The notes below the pieces were generated by a model that saw nothing but the letters and a program-made list of their open reading frames with translations, was not told where the DNA came from and made no database searches. Below, piece by piece: positions 45,001 to 54,529 of a stretch of 64,000 bases of DNA (positions are counted from its first letter, which is position 1; each line of letters begins with the position of its first letter). The translations under genes and the position numbers were made by a program. Source of the stretch: Flavobacteriales bacterium (GTDB lineage: Bacteria; Bacteroidota; Bacteroidia; Flavobacteriales_D; Parvicellaceae); assembly GCA_018401455.1 (NCBI GenBank), contig JAGYKU010000006.1, forward strand, positions 17,949-81,948. Direction: 5' to 3'.

Positions 45001-47208
45001 ATGATTACTAAAAACCTTTTACTGTTATCTTTCGCAACATTTTTCTTATCCAATACAATATTTAGTCAAGCTAAACTTAATGCTTCTGCAAACGTTTTTT
45101 TAAACGAATTAAAAAAAGTTGGGAACATCGATAATCAAGATTTAAATCAAAAATTTATAACAGATTACGATTTAATTAAAATAAACGGAGTTTATCATAT
45201 CGGTGTACTTGCTATTGTAGATGAGAATAATTTATCAAAAAATAAAGTACAAGATTTAAACATTATCAACGACACAAAACTTAACCAACTTTGGTCAATG
45301 AGAGTTCCTTTATATAGTTTTGGTGAGTTTATTTTATTAGAAGGAATTAATTACATAGAAATTGGAGAGCCAGTTTCACCTTTATTGGAACTTTGCATTC
45401 TAGATGCTCGAGTGGATAGTGTTCACCAAGGTTTAGGTGGTTTAGCGCAAGCATATAGAGGAAAAGGTGTGATTGTAGCAATAATTGATTGGGGATTTGA
45501 CTATACGCATCCTAATTTTTATGATACTACTTTTAGTGACTTGAGATTGAGCAGAGCTTGGGATCAAAACAAATTATCAGGACCTGCACCCAATGGTTAT
45601 AGTTTTGGAACAGAATACGTGGGGCAAAGCGAACTTTTGGCTGGAGAGCAAGATACACTTTATGTTTTTGGACCAGGCTCTCACGGAACTCACGTGGCAG
45701 GAATTGCAGGAGGAACAGGAGCAGGGACAGTTCATGGAGGTGTAGCAACAGAATCAGAATTAATATTTATTTCATTAAGAAGAGATGCTCCATCTTTGAT
45801 TGATGCATTTTCTTATGTCACAAATTATGCCGCTCAAAATGACAAACCATACGTCATCAATATGAGTTTTGGAAGTCATTTAGGCCCACATGATGGTACT
45901 TCTCTAAAAAATCTAGGAATAGATATTCTTCATGGACCAGGTAAAGTTTTTGTTGGTTCTGCAGGAAACAATGGCACTACTTCAAACAACTTTCACTTAA
46001 ATTATGATTTTATTTCTAATCCAAACGACACCCTAAAAACGGTGGTAGGATATGAGAATATTGCAGATATGTTTGGACAAACACTTTCTATGTGGGGCTC
46101 TGCTTATTCTAGTTTTGGAGCAGCGATTAGATTGGTTGATAATTCTAATAATTTGGTTTACGAAACACCTTTTTATCACACTTCAAATCAACCTTTTGTT
46201 AACGATACTATTCTTGTTGGTGCGAATGATACTTTAATCATCAGAATTCAGTCTGATAATCAACATTTTTTGAATAATAAATCAAATATCAGATTGGAAG
46301 TGAAAAGAACAGGCACTTATAAAGTTATTTTATTAGCTACTTCCGAAAACAGCGAGCTGCATGTATGGAACAACGTGAGAATGAACAGTAGATATACCAA
46401 CTGGGGTGTTTCATTGTCGTCTAATTATCCAGGAGCAACCGCAGGGGATAATGATTTTGGACTTGGAGAGCCAGCAGGAGTTGGAAAGAACGTGATTACT
46501 GTAGGTTCTTACGCAGCAGAAAAATTATTGTCTAATGGAAATTATGCTTTTGGTAATTTATCTGGATTTAGTAGCAAAGGCCCAACAGTAGATTTAAGAG
46601 TAAAACCAGATATAACATCAACAGGAAGTAATGTTATTTCTTCAGTCAATTCTTTTGATCCAACTTACACCATTTACACTAGTCCAATTGACTTTAATGG
46701 AAAAACCTACGGATTTAGATCTTTTTCTGGAACGTCAATGTCTGGACCAATGGTGACAGGAATTGTTGCATTAATGCTAGAAGCATATCCTAATATGTCT
46801 GCTACACAAATAAAGGAAGTGCTCAAAACAACTGCAAGATTAGATCAGCATACAGGAGCAATTGGTTCTGCTGGTCATCTACAATGGGGATGGGGTAAAG
46901 CAAATGCTTTGGCAGCAATAAAATCAGCAGAATTAATGAGTTCTGTAGAGAATATTTCAATAAGTGAAAATTTATTTTCGATTTTCCCTAATCCTGCTAA
47001 AAACTTGGTTGAATTGAGAATGGAAAACGAGATATCAAAAATTATTGAAATAAATATCTATTCAATAAATGGTACTTTAGTAAAGAAAATACCAGGAAAT
47101 CAAATGTCGAGATTGGTTATTCATACTAGTGATTTTTCTTCTGGCTCGTATATTATTTCGGTTCAAACTGAACAAAAATTTGAAATGAAAAAATTAATCA
47201 TTCAATAA
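45001..47208 (+). CDS. S8 (subtilisin-like) serine peptidase exported by T9SS
   Basis: A 735-residue exported protease. A signal peptide (MITKNLLLLSFATFFLSNTIFSQ) and a propeptide-like region to about residue 140 precede the subtilase domain with Asp163 (AIIDWGFDYTHP), His228 (GSHGTHVAGIAGG) and Ser579 (FSGTSMSGPMVTG). A 200-residue insertion between His and Ser suggests a fused beta domain. The tail from about residue 655 is a T9SS type A sorting domain (FSIFPNPAKNLVELRM ... IYSINGTLVKKI ... FSSGSYIISV ... KKLIIQ). It likely degrades extracellular protein. A TACCTTTG box at 44952-44959 may be its -7 element. Confidence 0.92.
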   Translation: MITKNLLLLSFATFFLSNTIFSQAKLNASANVFLNELKKVGNIDNQDLNQKFITDYDLIKINGVYHIGVLAIVDENNLSKNKVQDLNIINDTKLNQLWSMRVPLYSFGEFILLEGINYIEIGEPVSPLLELCILDARVDSVHQGLGGLAQAYRGKGVIVAIIDWGFDYTHPNFYDTTFSDLRLSRAWDQNKLSGPAPNGYSFGTEYVGQSELLAGEQDTLYVFGPGSHGTHVAGIAGGTGAGTVHGGVATESELIFISLRRDAPSLIDAFSYVTNYAAQNDKPYVINMSFGSHLGPHDGTSLKNLGIDILHGPGKVFVGSAGNNGTTSNNFHLNYDFISNPNDTLKTVVGYENIADMFGQTLSMWGSAYSSFGAAIRLVDNSNNLVYETPFYHTSNQPFVNDTILVGANDTLIIRIQSDNQHFLNNKSNIRLEVKRTGTYKVILLATSENSELHVWNNVRMNSRYTNWGVSLSSNYPGATAGDNDFGLGEPAGVGKNVITVGSYAAEKLLSNGNYAFGNLSGFSSKGPTVDLRVKPDITSTGSNVISSVNSFDPTYTIYTSPIDFNGKTYGFRSFSGTSMSGPMVTGIVALMLEAYPNMSATQIKEVLKTTARLDQHTGAIGSAGHLQWGWGKANALAAIKSAELMSSVENISISENLFSIFPNPAKNLVELRMENEISKIIEINIYSINGTLVKKIPGNQMSRLVIHTSDFSSGSYIISVQTEQKFEMKKLIIQ

Positions 47209-47227
47209 AGAAATCTTTTGAAAATAT

Positions 47228-47818
47228 ATGAGAATAGGATTTTGGATATTTTTTCTGTTGAGTAATTGTTACTTTTCTCAAGACATTAAAGTTGTTGACC
47301 TAGATACTTGCAAGACATTCAATTCTTTGGAGACTGCAATGAGAAATCCAAATGATGTTTTTATTCTTGATTTAACTAAAAATAAATTAAAAGAATTTCC
47401 CAAAGAAATTTTAGCATTTAAAAACTTGAGAGTGCTTATTTTAGCCAAAAATAAACTTTCAGATTTACCTTTTGAATTGGCACAATTAACTTATTTAGAA
47501 AAATTGTCGGTAAGCAAAAATGAATTTGAAACTTTTCCCGTTGTTCTAACAGAACTTACCAATTTACAAAAACTTTATTTGGATCAAAACCAAATTACCG
47601 CTATTCCTCATGATATCAATAAACTCAAAAAACTGGAAGTTTTGGACATGTGGAGCAATGAACTTTATATAGTTCCAGAAAGTATTTCTGAACTAGAGAA
47701 TCTAAAAGTTTTTGATTTGAGAGTGATTCAAATGACACAAGCCGAACAAGACAAAATAAAAGCATTGCTACCAAATTCAAAAGTTTATTTTTCTACCTCT
47801 TGCAATTGCGCAAGATAA
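47228..47818 (+). CDS. secreted leucine-rich repeat protein
   Basis: A 196-residue protein with signal peptide (MRIGFWIFFLLSNCYFSQ) and about five leucine-rich repeats of the short 'L..L.LSKN.L...P..I..L..L..L' bacterial type between residues 45 and 165 (NLRVLILAKNKLSDLPFELAQL, LQKLYLDQNQITAIPHDINKL). It ends with a Cys-containing tail (TSCNCAR). It probably presents a protein-binding surface in the periplasm or outside the cell. It follows the subtilase gene by 19 bases and is likely on the same transcript. There is no T9SS sorting tail. Confidence 0.82.
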   Translation: MRIGFWIFFLLSNCYFSQDIKVVDLDTCKTFNSLETAMRNPNDVFILDLTKNKLKEFPKEILAFKNLRVLILAKNKLSDLPFELAQLTYLEKLSVSKNEFETFPVVLTELTNLQKLYLDQNQITAIPHDINKLKKLEVLDMWSNELYIVPESISELENLKVFDLRVIQMTQAEQDKIKALLPNSKVYFSTSCNCAR

Positions 47819-47887
47819 ATTTTTTGAAGAGCACTATTAAATCAACATCAAATTAACGATTTTTGTGTAAATTTCTTTCAATGACAA

Positions 47888-47917
47888 TTTGTCATATACA
47901 AGAATTGCATACCTTTG
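47888..47917 (+). promoter_or_regulatory. promoter of miaB
   Basis: TTTG at 47888-47891 and TACCTTTG at 47910-47917 are separated by 18 bases, a full match to the Bacteroidota -33/-7 pattern. The miaB ATG follows 17 bases later. This starts the miaB - sigma-54 regulator - lptE run. Confidence 0.55.
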
Positions 47918-47934
47918 TTTTCTAATTTTTTGGA

Positions 47935-49356
47935 ATGGAAGAAAAAGTAATATTAGAAGATCGTCAAGGTGAGGCATTAATAATGGAAGGTAATGGTGCC
48001 AACGGTCGTAAATTATATTTAGAAAGTTATGGTTGCGCTATGAATTTTTCAGACAGCGAGATTGTAGCATCAATTTTACAAAAGGAAGGTTTTACTACTA
48101 CTAGAAATGTAGAAGAAGCAGATTTAGTGATGCTGAACACTTGTTCCATAAGAGAAAAGGCCGAAGCCACAGTAAGAAAAAGATTACAACTTTTCAAAAA
48201 ACAAAAACTAACGAATCCAGGACTTATCGTTGGTATTTTGGGTTGTATGGCAGAAAGAATGAAAGAAACACTTCTTGAAGAAGAAAAATTAGTGGACATT
48301 GTTGTAGGACCAGATGCTTATAGAGATTTACCTTCATTGATAAAACAAGTAGATGGTGGTCAGAAAGCAGTAAATGTTTTGCTTTCAAGAGATGAAACTT
48401 ATGCGGACATCAGTCCGATTAAATTAGGAGGAAATGGTGTAACTGCTTTTATTTCAATCACAAGAGGATGTGATAATATGTGTTCATTTTGCGTTGTTCC
48501 TTTTACAAGAGGGAGAGAACGTTCAAGAAATCCATTGAGTATCGTTGCAGAAGCAAGACAATTATTTGATGAAGGCTACAGAGAAGTGACACTTTTAGGG
48601 CAAAATGTAGATAGTTATAGATGGAATATTTCCAAAAAAGGAGAAATCGAAGATCCAAATATTCCTACAACTAACTTTGCACAACTATTGGAAATGGTAG
48701 CTTTGGTACATCCAGATTTAAGAGTTCGATTTTCTACTTCTCACCCCAAAGACATGACAGATGATGTTTTGCACACGATGGCAAAATACGAGAATATTTG
48801 TAAATACATTCACCTTCCTGTTCAATCTGGAAATACTGAAGTATTGAAAAAAATGAATAGAGGCTACACCAGAGAATGGTATGATGAACGCATGAAAGCC
48901 ATCAAAAGAATTATGCCTGATTGTGCTATTTCTACAGATGTTATTACAGGTTTTTGTGGTGAAACTGAGGAACAACATCAAGATACTTTATCGTTAATGA
49001 GAGAAGTTAGATACGATTATGCATATATGTTTTTCTATTCTGAAAGACCCAAAACTTTGGCAGAAAGAAAATTCGAAGACGATATTCCTTTGGAAGTTAA
49101 AAAAAGAAGATTAGCAGAGGTAATTGAAATTCAAAATGCAAACTCACTTTATAGATTAGAGCAACAAGTAGGTAAAGAATATAAAATTCTAATTGAAGGT
49201 CCTTCACGAAAATATCCTGAGGAGCAGTTGTGCGGAAGAAACTCACAAAATGCTATGGTTGTAATTCCTAAAGGGCCTTATCCAAAAGGAAGTTATGTAA
49301 ATGTTTACATCGAAAGTTGTACTGGAGCGACATTGTTTGGAAAAGTTATAGATTAA
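47935..49356 (+). CDS. miaB: tRNA-2-methylthio-N6-dimethylallyladenosine synthase MiaB
   Basis: Adds the methylthio group to i6A37 of tRNAs. The 473 residues carry the N-terminal UPF0004 domain with three cluster cysteines ([34 protein letters not shown]), the radical SAM cluster Cys179-x3-Cys183-x2-Cys186 ([17 protein letters not shown]), '[21 protein letters not shown]' and a C-terminal TRAM domain ([19 protein letters not shown]). Length is as expected. It heads an operon: the next gene begins 4 bases after its stop. Confidence 0.96.
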   Translation: MEEKVILEDRQGEALIMEGNGANGRKLYLESYGCAMNFSDSEIVASILQKEGFTTTRNVEEADLVMLNTCSIREKAEATVRKRLQLFKKQKLTNPGLIVGILGCMAERMKETLLEEEKLVDIVVGPDAYRDLPSLIKQVDGGQKAVNVLLSRDETYADISPIKLGGNGVTAFISITRGCDNMCSFCVVPFTRGRERSRNPLSIVAEARQLFDEGYREVTLLGQNVDSYRWNISKKGEIEDPNIPTTNFAQLLEMVALVHPDLRVRFSTSHPKDMTDDVLHTMAKYENICKYIHLPVQSGNTEVLKKMNRGYTREWYDERMKAIKRIMPDCAISTDVITGFCGETEEQHQDTLSLMREVRYDYAYMFFYSERPKTLAERKFEDDIPLEVKKRRLAEVIEIQNANSLYRLEQQVGKEYKILIEGPSRKYPEEQLCGRNSQNAMVVIPKGPYPKGSYVNVYIESCTGATLFGKVID

Positions 49357-49360
49357 AAAT

Positions 49361-50122
49361 ATGGATATTCAAGCAGTTAAACAACGATTTGGACTCATAG
49401 GAAATGCTCCCGGTCTTAATAGAGCTTTGGAAGTAGCCATAAAAGTAGCGCCAACAGATATTTCGGTAATGGTAACTGGAGAAAGTGGTGTAGGTAAGGA
49501 AACCATTCCGCAAATTATACATCAATACAGCGAAAGAAAACATCATGAATATATTGCAGTAAACTGTGGTGCTATTCCAGAAGGTACTATTGACAGTGAA
49601 TTGTTTGGACACGAAAAAGGTTCGTTTACAGGTGCTCAAGGCAGCAGAAAAGGCTATTTTGAAGTCGCTGATGGAGGAACAATATTTCTAGATGAAGTTG
49701 CGGAATTGCCTTTACAAACTCAGGTGAGATTATTAAGAGTACTCGAAACAGGGGAATTTATAAAAGTAGGTTCTTCCAAAGTACAAAAAACGGACGTGAG
49801 AATTATAGCAGCCACCAACGAAAAAATGGATGTTGCAATTCACAAAGGCAAGTTCAGAGAAGATTTGTTTTATCGTTTGAGCACAGTGCCTATTTCATTG
49901 CCACCACTCAGAGAACGAAGAGATGACATCCACTTATTGTTTAGAAAATTCGCTTCTAATTTTGCTGAAAAATACAGAATGCCTTCTATAAAGTTGGACG
50001 AAAATGCAGTTCATACTTTAATTTCTTACAAATGGCCTGGAAATATTAGACAATTAAAAAATATAACTGAACAAATTTCAGTTATTGAAAAGAAAGAAAT
50101 ATCACTAAAGAATTACTTTTGA
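49361..50122 (+). CDS. sigma-54-interacting AAA+ regulator, N-terminal part of a split gene
   Basis: A 253-residue AAA+ domain of bacterial enhancer-binding proteins: Walker A GESGVGKE at 40-47, the sigma-54 contact loop GSFTGA at 87-92 (a variant of GAFTGA), Walker B GGTIFLDE, 'VRIIAATNEKM', 'FREDLFYRLSTVPI' with the Arg finger region, and 'WPGNIRQLKNI'. It has no receiver domain. The frame ends at 50122 without the HTH; the missing linker and Fis HTH lie in the next frame from 50119. Homologues I recall have both in one chain of about 420 residues, so a frameshift near 50095-50118 is likely. Confidence 0.85.
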   Translation: MDIQAVKQRFGLIGNAPGLNRALEVAIKVAPTDISVMVTGESGVGKETIPQIIHQYSERKHHEYIAVNCGAIPEGTIDSELFGHEKGSFTGAQGSRKGYFEVADGGTIFLDEVAELPLQTQVRLLRVLETGEFIKVGSSKVQKTDVRIIAATNEKMDVAIHKGKFREDLFYRLSTVPISLPPLRERRDDIHLLFRKFASNFAEKYRMPSIKLDENAVHTLISYKWPGNIRQLKNITEQISVIEKKEISLKNYF

Positions 50123-50634
50123 AATATTTACCTTTTGATGAGTTAAATAATTTGCCCGCAGTAATTAATTCGTATGGAGGAAGTGGAACGGGAGGAATAG
50201 ATGGTGTGGAGAAAGAAATGATTTATAAAGCGCTGTTTGACATGAAAAAAGAAATGACAGACATGAAGCGTATCATAGTAGAATTGATGGATGGAAATCA
50301 CCAATTTACCACTTCAGAAAAAAACGAGGTTATCCAAAAATTTTCGCATCCAGAAACCACCAATACTGGAACTCCAAGTATTTTTCCAAGTAATATTTCT
50401 AAAAATAACGATTTTCATTACATGCCCAATGATGAGGATTCGGTTTTTTACCAAGACCCAATAGAGGAACATGTAGAAGTGGAAGAAAGTTTATCTTTGG
50501 AAGAAAGAGAAAAAGAATTGATTGTAAAAGCATTGGAAAAACATAAAGGAAAAAGAAAATATGCCGCTAAAGAGTTGGGAATTTCTGAACGAACTTTATA
50601 CCGAAAAATTAAAGAATACGATATTCCTAAATGA
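50119..50634 (+). CDS. C-terminal linker and Fis-type HTH of the sigma-54 regulator
   Basis: A 171-residue frame that begins with TTG inside the stop of the AAA+ part (TTGA overlap). Read a little upstream in this frame the sequence is ITKELLLKYLPFDELNN, a natural continuation of '...VIEKKE'. After a helical linker (KEMIYKALFDMKKEMTDMKRII) it ends with a Fis-family DNA-binding domain: LEEREKELIVKALEKHKGKR and KYAAKELGISERTLYRKIKEY. Alone it would bind DNA without an ATPase. Two readings remain: a broken gene, or two polypeptides coupled by re-initiation. Its own end overlaps lptE by ATGA. Confidence 0.75.
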   Translation: MKYLPFDELNNLPAVINSYGGSGTGGIDGVEKEMIYKALFDMKKEMTDMKRIIVELMDGNHQFTTSEKNEVIQKFSHPETTNTGTPSIFPSNISKNNDFHYMPNDEDSVFYQDPIEEHVEVEESLSLEEREKELIVKALEKHKGKRKYAAKELGISERTLYRKIKEYDIPK

Positions 50635-51185
50635 TAAAATTTACCAAATATATTGGTTTTATATGTGTATTAACATTGTTTTTACATAATTGCAAACTCC
50701 CTGTTTATAGTTTAAAACCAGGAGGAAAAAGCAATCAAGAAATTCCAGGAAAAACAATCCAAGTAAATTTCTTCGAAAATAGGAGTAGTTTGGCGAGTTC
50801 CTCCTCTAGTATTTTGCTTACAGAAGGACTTCGAGATGTTGTATTGACACAATCCAAAAAAGAATTGGTGACAGAAAACGGAGAATGGATGATCGATGGC
50901 GCAATAACAGATTACAGAATTACGCCAATAAGTATTCAAGCAGGAACGGATGTAGCTGCTCAAAATCGTTTGACAATGACCGTAAGTATCAGTTGGGAAT
51001 ATACAGGAGAACTTTCTGAAGAGCAAGAAAAAAACATAACATCTGAAGGTAAAGAAACAGTTTCAGCCTTTGTGGATTATGATAGCCAAAACGATTTCGC
51101 AAGTATTGAAGGAGAATTATTAAATGAATTAGTTCGACAACTAACTCAAGATTTGTATGACAAAGTTTTTGGCGGTAAGTGGTAA
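50631..51185 (+). CDS. lptE: LPS-assembly lipoprotein LptE
   Basis: A 184-residue lipoprotein with lipobox Cys21 (LTLFLHNC) and the LptE fold: 'KTIQVNFFENRSSLASSSSSILLTEGLRDVVLTQSKKEL' (helix and strand that plug LptD), 'WMIDGAITDYRITPISIQAG' and 'LTMTVSISWEYTGELSEE', ending with a helix. It should sit with LptD in the outer membrane. It overlaps the HTH-encoding frame by ATGA, and the miaB - sigma-54 regulator - lptE order is a conserved arrangement in this phylum as I recall it. The usual following genes (secG, groES/EL) are absent here. Confidence 0.85.
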   Translation: MIKFTKYIGFICVLTLFLHNCKLPVYSLKPGGKSNQEIPGKTIQVNFFENRSSLASSSSSILLTEGLRDVVLTQSKKELVTENGEWMIDGAITDYRITPISIQAGTDVAAQNRLTMTVSISWEYTGELSEEQEKNITSEGKETVSAFVDYDSQNDFASIEGELLNELVRQLTQDLYDKVFGGKW

Positions 51186-51273
51186 AAGTTGAAAATTAAT
51201 TATACAGATTATTCAATAGATTTTGAAACGATTTTATATTTTTGTAATCACATTAAAGTAAACAATAAACACC

Positions 51274-51981
51274 ATGGGAAGAGCATTTGAATTTAGAAAA
51301 GCAAGAAAAATGAAGCGTTGGGGCGCTATGGCTAAAACCTTTACTAGAATTGGAAAGGAAATTTCTATGGCAGTAAAAGAAGGAGGTCCAAGTCCAGAAA
51401 ACAATGCAAGATTGAGAGTTGCCATTCAAAATGCAAAAGCAGCCAACATGCCCAAAGTCAATGTAGAAAATGCAATTAAAAAAGCATCTGCAAAAGACGC
51501 AGCCAACATGGATGAAGTAAACTATGAAGGTTATGGTCCTTTTGGTGTAGCGGTTTTTATTGAAACAGCAACAGACAATCCTACCAGAACAGTAGCAAAT
51601 ATTAGAAGTATCTTCAAAAAATCTGAAGGGAGTTTAGGAACAAATGGTTCGCTCGAATTTATTTTTAATAGAAAAGCCAATTTCACGATTAAAACCGAAG
51701 GATTAGATGTGGAAGAATTGGAATTAGAGTTGATTGATTATGGTTTAGAAGAAATCGAAGCAGATGATGAAGAAATTCTTATTGTTACAGATTTCTCAGA
51801 CTTTGGCAATATGCAAAAAGCCCTTGAAGAAAAAGGCATCGACATTGCTTCTGCTGAAAATGTGAGATCACCTCTTACCACTGTAAGTTTGACTGACGAA
51901 CAAAAAGAATTAATCGAAAAGATGATTGAGAAATTTGAAGACGATGACGATGTACTTCAAGTTTTTACCAATATGGAGTAG
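51274..51981 (+). CDS. YebC/PmpR family regulator
   Basis: A 235-residue cytoplasmic protein of the YebC family, proposed to act as a DNA-binding regulator or in translation. Family landmarks: 'GRAFEFRKARKMKRWGAMAKTFTRIGKEI' at the N-terminus, 'NMPKVNVENAIKKA', 'YEGYGPFGVAVFIETATDNPTRTVANIRSIF' and 'GSLGTNGSLEFIFNRKA'. Length is normal. A TATTTTTG box at 51237-51244 is a probable -7 element, 29 bases before ATG 51274. It converges on the RecD-like gene, 25 bases apart. Confidence 0.92.
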   Translation: MGRAFEFRKARKMKRWGAMAKTFTRIGKEISMAVKEGGPSPENNARLRVAIQNAKAANMPKVNVENAIKKASAKDAANMDEVNYEGYGPFGVAVFIETATDNPTRTVANIRSIFKKSEGSLGTNGSLEFIFNRKANFTIKTEGLDVEELELELIDYGLEEIEADDEEILIVTDFSDFGNMQKALEEKGIDIASAENVRSPLTTVSLTDEQKELIEKMIEKFEDDDDVLQVFTNME

Positions 51982-52006
51982 TCTTTAGTTGGTTTTTGAT
52001 TTGTTT

Positions 52007-53419
52007 TTATAACTCACTACCGATCAACTCTTCGCTAAAATTCACAAAATACACTTTTTCTGATGCTCTAGTAATGGCTGTGTAAAGCCATCGCATATAT
52101 TCTTGATTCAACCCTTCTGGAGGAAGAAAACCTTGGTCTATAAATGCTACTGGCCATTGTCCACCTTGCGCTTTGTGACAAGTAACACTGTATGCAAATT
52201 TGACTTGCAAAGCGTTGTAATGTGGGGTTTTTAAAATTAATGCAGCCCTTTTCTTTTTACTAGAAATATTAGAAAAATCTTTTTCAATTTCTTGATACAA
52301 TTGGTTTTGTTGTTCCCAAGAAAGGGCAGCGCTATTAGACATGATGGCATCCAAGATAATTTTACACTCAAATTCGGGTTCATCTGGAAAATCAACAAAT
52401 CTTAGTGTTACATCAGCAAAGTTGAATCCATATAAAGTTTCGAAGCGAACAATTCTTAATAATTCAACTGTATCACCATTGGCAATAAAAGCCATTTTGC
52501 TGTTGGGATCCATCCAATGGTAATTATTTTTGAGGACCATCATCAAATCTCCAGTATTGATTTCTTCTTCGTGGTACAAAATCCTATGTCTTATTTGCTG
52601 ATTGAACAAATTGGCTCTTTTATTTGAACGGCAAACCACAATAACATTTTCAATTCCGTACTTAGAAATATTGCTTTCCAACTCATCTTGGAGTGTGTAT
52701 CCATCTATCAATATTGCATCCTGACGATTGGTTTGTAATTTTACATTAAAATCATCTTCTAATAAATTCACCCTCAACTGAGTTGCATTGAGTAAAATTC
52801 CCGAATCTTCCGCTTGTCTCACCACATTTCTCAATTGCACCAAGCCAAATGGAATACCGTACGCACCTTCTAGGAATTGTTTTTCTAAAGCAGGACTGTA
52901 TGGACTTCCAACAGGAGGCAACTGTGCTGTATCACCAATAAAAAGTATTTTACAGTTGAAACCATTATATACATAACTCATCAAATCATCTAGCAAATCT
53001 CTTGATTCGTATTCTGTTCCTGAACCACTCGAAATCATGGAGGCTTCATCTACAATAAACAATGTATTTTTATGTAAGTTTCGCCCCATGGTATAAGCCA
53101 TTTCACCACCTGATGTATCTCTAAAATAAATTTTCTTGTGAATGGTCATCGAATCACTGTTACTATGAAGCGCCAAAACTTTTGCTGCTCTACCTGTAGG
53201 CGCAAGAAGTACCGATTTCATTTTGAAATCCAATAAACATTTTACCAAAGCACCAATGAGACTTGTTTTTCCAGTTCCTGCATATCCTCTAAGAATCATT
53301 CCCACTTGGCTATTGGGCGAATACACAAATCTTGAAAGTGCATTAATCGCTTTTTCCTGATCTGGAGTAGGCTCAAATCCTAAATGATGTTTAAGCTGTA
53401 TTTCGAATTTTGGAATCAT
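52007..53419 (-). CDS. RecD-like superfamily 1 ATP-dependent DNA helicase
   Basis: A 470-residue SF1B helicase: an N-terminal 'PTPDQEKAINALSRF' Q-motif, Walker A GYAGTGKTSL near residue 46, 'APTGRAAKVL', Walker B 'LFIVDEASMIS', 'LFIGDTAQLPPVG' and the C-terminal UvrD-type motif 'AYSVTCHKAQGGQWP' with 'YTAITRASEKVYFV'. The size is that of the short RecD-like proteins found alone in Bacteroidota, not the RecBCD subunit; no recB or recC is nearby. It is a single-gene unit convergent with YebC. Its cellular role is not established from context. Confidence 0.88.
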   Translation of the reverse strand: MIPKFEIQLKHHLGFEPTPDQEKAINALSRFVYSPNSQVGMILRGYAGTGKTSLIGALVKCLLDFKMKSVLLAPTGRAAKVLALHSNSDSMTIHKKIYFRDTSGGEMAYTMGRNLHKNTLFIVDEASMISSGSGTEYESRDLLDDLMSYVYNGFNCKILFIGDTAQLPPVGSPYSPALEKQFLEGAYGIPFGLVQLRNVVRQAEDSGILLNATQLRVNLLEDDFNVKLQTNRQDAILIDGYTLQDELESNISKYGIENVIVVCRSNKRANLFNQQIRHRILYHEEEINTGDLMMVLKNNYHWMDPNSKMAFIANGDTVELLRIVRFETLYGFNFADVTLRFVDFPDEPEFECKIILDAIMSNSAALSWEQQNQLYQEIEKDFSNISSKKKRAALILKTPHYNALQVKFAYSVTCHKAQGGQWPVAFIDQGFLPPEGLNQEYMRWLYTAITRASEKVYFVNFSEELIGSEL

Positions 53420-53603
53420 CTAGGTTTAAAAAGTTTTATGCTACAAATTTAAATGAAATTATTAATGAATGTGATGAACTTTAAATAGAGTTTTACAATC
53501 AAAACTTAAAACAATAGAATTATCAAAATGTGATTTCTTGGCAAAAAAATTGCAAATAAAGATTTTGAATCTTAATTTTAGGGAATCATTTAACTTGCTC
53601 AAT

Positions 53604-54263
53604 ATGAACATCAAACTAACCATACTTTTTTTAATCTCCACACTTTTTACATTTGGGCAAGAAAGTTTCAATCTCAACAACTCACATTGGTATATTTTAT
53701 CCACATCTTGGGATGCTGATGAATTTAAAGTGGCAAGTAAAGAAGTATTTCAAACTTCAAGTAAAATGGGAAGGATTGATTCTACTGAAAATATTTATTT
53801 TAAAGTGAATACAACAGAACCTTTTATACTTAACAATAAACTTCAAAAACAATTTTTCGTAAGACAAGATTCTGTAACTAATAATCTCTATATTCGGTCA
53901 TTTACTGATGAAGTCAACGAGTTTTTATTGTATGATTTTAACCTAAACGTAGGCGACACAATTCAAACTGCAATATGTAGTCGGCTCGAAGCACCCCTTA
54001 TTGTAATAAATGTAAAAGAGGAAGTTTATGAAGGAAAAGTTAGAAAAATCATTCAAGCAAAGGTTAACGCCAATGAAAAAGGAAAAACTTTCACTCTCAT
54101 CGAAGGAATTGGTACTACCAATGGTTTTATTGTAAATTTATCCGAAGAAATTGAATCTGGTTGCATTCTAAAATGTGCTCATTCAGAAAATAATTTGATT
54201 TTTTCTAAAGACGATTCCTGCGAAGCCACTCCAAAACTAAAGCCAAGACCGGGGAAGAAGTGA
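53604..54263 (+). CDS. secreted protein, unknown function
   Basis: A 219-residue exported protein. ATG 53604 (MNIKLTILFLISTLFTFGQ) gives a clean signal peptide; an in-frame start 22 codons earlier adds an unlikely polar extension. The mature part is beta-rich (WYILSTSWDADEFKVASKE, LYDFNLNVGDTIQTAICSRLE, 'IEGIGTTNGFIVNLSEEIESGC'). 'YDF.L.VGDTI' and 'EGIG...G' are patterns seen in Bacteroidota secreted proteins next to T9SS sorting tails, but no such tail is present here; the chain ends in a basic KPRPGKK. No named family. Confidence 0.6.
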   Translation: MNIKLTILFLISTLFTFGQESFNLNNSHWYILSTSWDADEFKVASKEVFQTSSKMGRIDSTENIYFKVNTTEPFILNNKLQKQFFVRQDSVTNNLYIRSFTDEVNEFLLYDFNLNVGDTIQTAICSRLEAPLIVINVKEEVYEGKVRKIIQAKVNANEKGKTFTLIEGIGTTNGFIVNLSEEIESGCILKCAHSENNLIFSKDDSCEATPKLKPRPGKK

Positions 54264-54529
54264 TTTTACTACAATTTGAAAATTTGAAAATGTGTCAATT
54301 TGAAAATAGGAAATCAGAAAGTTGAAATAGGAAAAAGGACTTTACGATTTGAAGATGCTAGACATTTAGATGCTAGATTTTTATGGGGCATTGAAAATGT
54401 GATTTTGTAAATATCACAATGGACATAAGACATTGGACATTATACGTTGGACATTGTACAAAAACATAGGTCTTGATGTCTTTTGTCTTGTAATCTTGAG
54501 TCTAAAATAATAACTAACCAACTTAAGTA
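54264..54529. repeat. low-complexity intergenic repeat tract
   Basis: Contains AATTTGAAAAT repeated near 54278-54306, 'GATGCTAGA' twice (54352-54376), and GGACAT/TTGGACATT units (54421-54455) followed by GTCTTTTGTCTTG and TCTTGAGTCT. These are short direct repeats of the low-complexity kind frequent between Bacteroidota genes. No gene is supported here. Confidence 0.5.
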
